Assembly: GCA_034435635.1 (NCBI GenBank)
Contig: DAOTWY010000083.1
Span: forward strand, 1 to 64,000
From: DAOTWY01 sp003696565
Lineage (GTDB): Bacteria > Chloroflexota > Anaerolineae > Aggregatilineales > Phototrophicaceae
Direction of reading: 5' to 3'
DNA length: 64,000 nt
Shown here: positions 61,575-64,000 of the stretch, piece by piece
Position numbering within the stretch: the stretch's first letter is position 1
How the letters are laid out: each line of letters opens with the position of its first letter
Translations under genes and position numbers: made by a program
The notes under the pieces: generated by a model
What the model was told of the DNA's origin: nothing
Database searches by the model: none
Seen by the model: the letters and a program-made list of their open reading frames with translations, nothing else

Positions 61575-62489
61575 TTATATCCTTCTTAGTTTATCCATAA
61601 TCTGTTTGAGTGCGACCGGTAGTTCTGATTCGAAGTGTAATCGTTTTCCGGTGCGGGGGTGATCAAAACTGAGTTTAGCAGCATGTAAAAAATTCCGTTT
61701 CATTTTAAAACGCTGTTTACGGAAGCCATAAACACGATCCCCAATAATAGGGCACCCAATAAACGCTGCATGAACACGTATTTGATGCGTGCGCCCTGTC
61801 AATAAATTAAACTCCACCAAACACGCATCATCCTTGAAATTGTCCTCAATGACTTGAAACTCTGTTATTGCCTCTTTTCCATCACGGACAACAGCCATTT
61901 TTTTGCGTTGGTTGGGATCACGCCCAATCGGTGCTTCAATCCGCCCGTTTAAAGTCTTTGGGGTGCGTTCCAACATGGCTAAATAGCGTTTATCAACACT
62001 GCGCTCTTGGAATTGCAGCATGAGGTTTTTGAGTGCAGTCCGATTTTTAGCGATGACTAACAACCCGCTTGTGTCTTTGTCTAGGCGATGCACAATTCCA
62101 TTACGTCCATCTAGGTCGTCCATTTCAGCGATTTCTGCCCACCGTGCCATTAAAGCATTAACTAACGTCCCACTAGTGTTCCCAACACCTGGGTGAACGA
62201 CCAGTCCGGCAGGTTTATCGATCACAGCAATATCCGTATCTTCATAGATGACGTTTAAGGGAATATCCTGTGCTTGGATAATCGGTGTTTCTGGCTTTGG
62301 TATGGTGACACTTACGATTTCTCCACCACGTAATTTTACCCCTGATTTGCAAGGTTGACCGTTGACGGTCACTAAACCGTCTTTAATCATCGCCTGTATC
62401 TGACTGCGAGATAGATGGCTGATTTGGGCTGCGATTATTTTATCTAGGCGTTCGCCTGCTTTTTCGATTGTAAATTGATAGTGTTCCAT
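61575..62489 (-). CDS. RluD-type 23S rRNA pseudouridine synthase
   Basis: 304 residues: N-terminal S4 RNA-binding domain (ERLDKIIAAQ, LSRSQIQAMIKDGLVTVNG) and PseudoU_synth_2 with catalytic Asp in HRLDKDTSGLLV (near residue 134). The RTHQIRVH motif is visible later. Acts on 23S rRNA (RluD positions 1911/1915/1917 in the type enzyme) or related positions. Start ATG 62489 or 62507; neither has a convincing RBS. First gene of a two-gene minus operon with the nitrilase. Confidence 0.93.
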   Translation of the reverse strand: MEHYQFTIEKAGERLDKIIAAQISHLSRSQIQAMIKDGLVTVNGQPCKSGVKLRGGEIVSVTIPKPETPIIQAQDIPLNVIYEDTDIAVIDKPAGLVVHPGVGNTSGTLVNALMARWAEIAEMDDLDGRNGIVHRLDKDTSGLLVIAKNRTALKNLMLQFQERSVDKRYLAMLERTPKTLNGRIEAPIGRDPNQRKKMAVVRDGKEAITEFQVIEDNFKDDACLVEFNLLTGRTHQIRVHAAFIGCPIIGDRVYGFRKQRFKMKRNFLHAAKLSFDHPRTGKRLHFESELPVALKQIMDKLRRI

Positions 62490-62591
62490 AGAGTAGCATG
62501 ATAGCACAGGTGTTTAATTGCTTCAACGGATTTAAATTTGTGCTAAAATAACAGATAATTAAAACGAAACGGATTCTTTGAGGAGGGAACT

Positions 62592-62942
62592 CTGGAAAAC
62601 CTAGACATTGCACGACATATTGTAGATATTATTGAGGATAAAAAGGGCAGCGATATTGTCCTGCTTGATTTGCGTCCTGATACAATCATGGCAGATTTTT
62701 TCGTCATCTGCACAGGGACAAGTGATCGCCAGATCAAAGCCTTAGTTGATTATGTACGGACCGGGGTTAAAGAGAAATTTGGCATCCTGCCTTTTTCCAT
62801 AGAAGGTACAGCAGAAAGCGGTTGGGTCTTAATGGATTATAGTAGTATTATCGTACATTTATTCATGGAAGAAAAACGCCAGTACTACGACTTAGAAAGC
62901 CTCTGGCAGGATGAATCAAGCGTACTGCTTAGTATTCAATAA
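62592..62942 (+). CDS. rsfS: Ribosomal silencing factor RsfS, CTG start
   Basis: 116 residues. IADYFVICTGTSDRQ of the family is matched as MADFFVICTGTSDRQIKALVDYV (split), and DIVLLDLRPD precedes it. RsfS binds uL14 and blocks subunit joining when nutrients are short. The frame has no ATG, GTG or TTG between the upstream stop (62556-62558) and TTG 62670, which lies deep within the domain. CTG 62592 follows AGGAGGG (62581-62587) at a 4-base spacing, so CTG is the likely start. Divergent from the rluD-type gene. Confidence 0.9.
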   Translation: MENLDIARHIVDIIEDKKGSDIVLLDLRPDTIMADFFVICTGTSDRQIKALVDYVRTGVKEKFGILPFSIEGTAESGWVLMDYSSIIVHLFMEEKRQYYDLESLWQDESSVLLSIQ

Positions 62943-62952
62943 GCGTGAAAAT

Positions 62953-62977
62953 GGGCGTGCAAATTAATGGCACGCCC
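62953..62977. terminator. Hairpin between rsfS and ndk
   Basis: GGGCGTGC (62953-62960) and GCACGCCC (62970-62977), 8-bp perfect stem in the 46-base gap between convergent genes. T-content after it is modest on both strands, so it may serve both as a bidirectional terminator. Confidence 0.6.
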
Positions 62978-62988
62978 GTCGGTTTATT

Positions 62989-63438
62989 CTATTCAAAAAT
63001 CCAAGGGTCGTTATTACGTTCCCAACTGACTAATTCCTCTTCTGTGAAAAAGTTAGCCACCTCAATCAAGCCATTTTCTGGGCTATCTGAACCGTGTACC
63101 AAATTACGCCCAATTTCCAATCCAAAATCACCACGGATTGTCCCAGCAGCAGCTTCAGTTGGTTTTGTTGCGCCGATCGTATTACGAGCCGCAGCGACCG
63201 CATCAGTGCCTTCTAATGCCATTACAACGACTGGAGAGGCAGTGATGTATTCAACCAAGCTGTTAAAGAACGGACGTTCTTTGTGAACGGCATAGTGCTT
63301 TTCTGCCAATTCGCGAGAGACTTGCATAAACTTCATCCCAATAATTCGCAGTCCACGTTGTTCAAACCGCTTAATAATTTCCCCAATCAGTCCCCGTTGC
63401 ACGGCATCCGGCTTGATGATGATAAATGTGCGTTCCAC
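62989..63438 (-). CDS. ndk: Nucleoside diphosphate kinase
   Basis: 149 residues. IIKPDAVQRG at the N-terminus, catalytic His115 in NLVHGSDSP, and a C-terminal acidic tail. Keeps NTP/dNTP pools in balance by phosphotransfer. Start is GTG 63438 (MERTF); AAAGGACT precedes it. Full length. About 80 bases separate it from the end of the TPR gene upstream. Confidence 0.97.
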   Translation of the reverse strand: MERTFIIIKPDAVQRGLIGEIIKRFEQRGLRIIGMKFMQVSRELAEKHYAVHKERPFFNSLVEYITASPVVVMALEGTDAVAAARNTIGATKPTEAAAGTIRGDFGLEIGRNLVHGSDSPENGLIEVANFFTEEELVSWERNNDPWIFE

Positions 63439-63519
63439 CTTTAGTCCTTTCTAAATTGACAACATAAACGGGTCTAAGTGACCCGTTTATTGATGATTTA
63501 ACTGATATTCAAGTTTGCA

Positions 63520-64000
63520 TTATAGCAGAGTAAGGGCTTTGCGATAAGTGTTCAGTGCTTCTTGGAGTTTGCCCTGGCGCATCAGTGCATCCCCTAAAAC
63601 GCGATATAAAGCGGGATTCTTTTTATGTGTTTCATCGCCAGCGGCTTTGCTTAAATCCTGCACAATAACCTCTAGATGTTGATTAGCACGGATAACTGCT
63701 TCGAACCCTTGGAGTGCTGTATCAAGATCACCAGATGCCAGTTTAGTTCGTGCTTCTTGCATCACCGCATTAACATCAATGTTACTCACTGGTACCGGCG
63801 CAGGAGATGCGGTTGGCTTAGGCGGTGGGGTGACGGGTTCCGGTGTTGAAGGAACAGCCTGTTCTTCTACAGTTTCAACTAGCCAATCAGGAATGTCTGC
63901 AGCGTTATCAACTGGCGCGTCACTTAACCAATCTGGTATCTCTGATACTTCTGCGGTGTCGCTGCTAATTTCAGATTTTAACCAATCTGGCATATCCGCA
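63520..64000 (-). CDS. TPR protein with PDWL repeats (N-terminus beyond the window)
   Basis: 160 residues are visible; the frame continues past the window end, so the ATG at 63993 is probably internal. The N-terminal part carries three [MI]PDWL repeats within about 40 residues (MPDWLKS, IPDWLSD, IPDWLVE), a Pro-rich linker, then TPR helices (ALQGFEAVIRANQ, ALYRVLGDALMRQGKLQEALNTYRKAL). Such PDWL/TPR proteins are recurrent in Chloroflexota and of unknown function. Partial, with 3' end at 63520. Confidence 0.75.
   Translation of the reverse strand, partial: ADMPDWLKSEISSDTAEVSEIPDWLSDAPVDNAADIPDWLVETVEEQAVPSTPEPVTPPPKPTASPAPVPVSNIDVNAVMQEARTKLASGDLDTALQGFEAVIRANQHLEVIVQDLSKAAGDETHKKNPALYRVLGDALMRQGKLQEALNTYRKALTLL

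Overview
The window looks like a chromosomal piece of a Chloroflexota bacterium, most likely of the Anaerolineae lineage. By eye its base composition is in the mid-40s percent GC. The assignment is an inference from gene content: proline/threonine-rich membrane-anchored proteins, FHA plus roadblock signalling proteins, [IM]PDWL repeats in a TPR protein, a bacterial Elp3, clustered M42 peptidases and large GAF/PAS/HAMP kinases. I saw no insertion sequence, prophage, integrase or CRISPR array. Coding density is high, with many 1-4 base overlaps of the TAATG and ATGA type.

Layout. 1-4324 (minus): leuS (3' end cut by the window), a hotdog thioesterase, a serine/threonine-type PLP ammonia-lyase and a receiver-only response regulator. 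4428-8037 (plus): a MerR-like regulator, dprA, prfA and prmC. 8277-12672: a Pro/Thr-rich membrane protein, then a four-gene run of three M42 metallopeptidases with a methyltransferase among them. 12970-17488: a GAF-PAS histidine kinase converging on two solute-binding proteins, one carrying a von Willebrand A domain. 17658-25094: a BI-1 family protein, cytochrome P450, PEP carboxylase and a P-type ATPase. 25236-28783: FHA, roadblock, trmD and a membrane-anchored MutS-like ATPase. 28814-34998: two converging operons of envelope proteins (PLAT, Ig-like lipoprotein, propeller-like lipoprotein; and FHA/NEW3/Ig/SH3b with two related TM proteins). 35558-40776: a CNNM/CorC protein behind a long structured leader, then cdd, recO and an unknown 896-residue protein. 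40785-43561 (minus): rmlC-like epimerase, SDR, GNAT and a Yip1-like membrane protein. 43807-49310: a degenerate sensor kinase, elp3 and a coiled-coil surface protein. 49435-56137: tRNA-Ala, a small basic protein, ppa, two SLATT-like 2TM proteins, thioredoxin, nudix, anti-sigma/ECF sigma pair, tRNA-Leu and an LCP protein. 56146-64000: Trm9-like methyltransferase, mutS2, slyD, maf, nitrilase, rluD-type synthase, rsfS, ndk and a TPR/PDWL protein cut by the window end.

How it fits together: most of the window is housekeeping (translation quality and tRNA/rRNA modification: leuS, prfA, prmC, trmD, elp3, the rluD-type gene, rsfS; DNA repair and uptake: dprA, recO, mutS2; nucleotide pool: cdd, maf, ndk, nudix, ppa). 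Interspersed are signalling and envelope modules of unknown role. The points I find most worth checking are: the ~335-nt structured leader with a terminator-like hairpin ahead of the CNNM gene; the rsfS gene whose only plausible start is CTG; a sensor kinase that has lost its phosphoacceptor histidine and G2 box; an adjacent pair of SLATT-like 2TM proteins; and the FHA-to-SH3b membrane protein operon.
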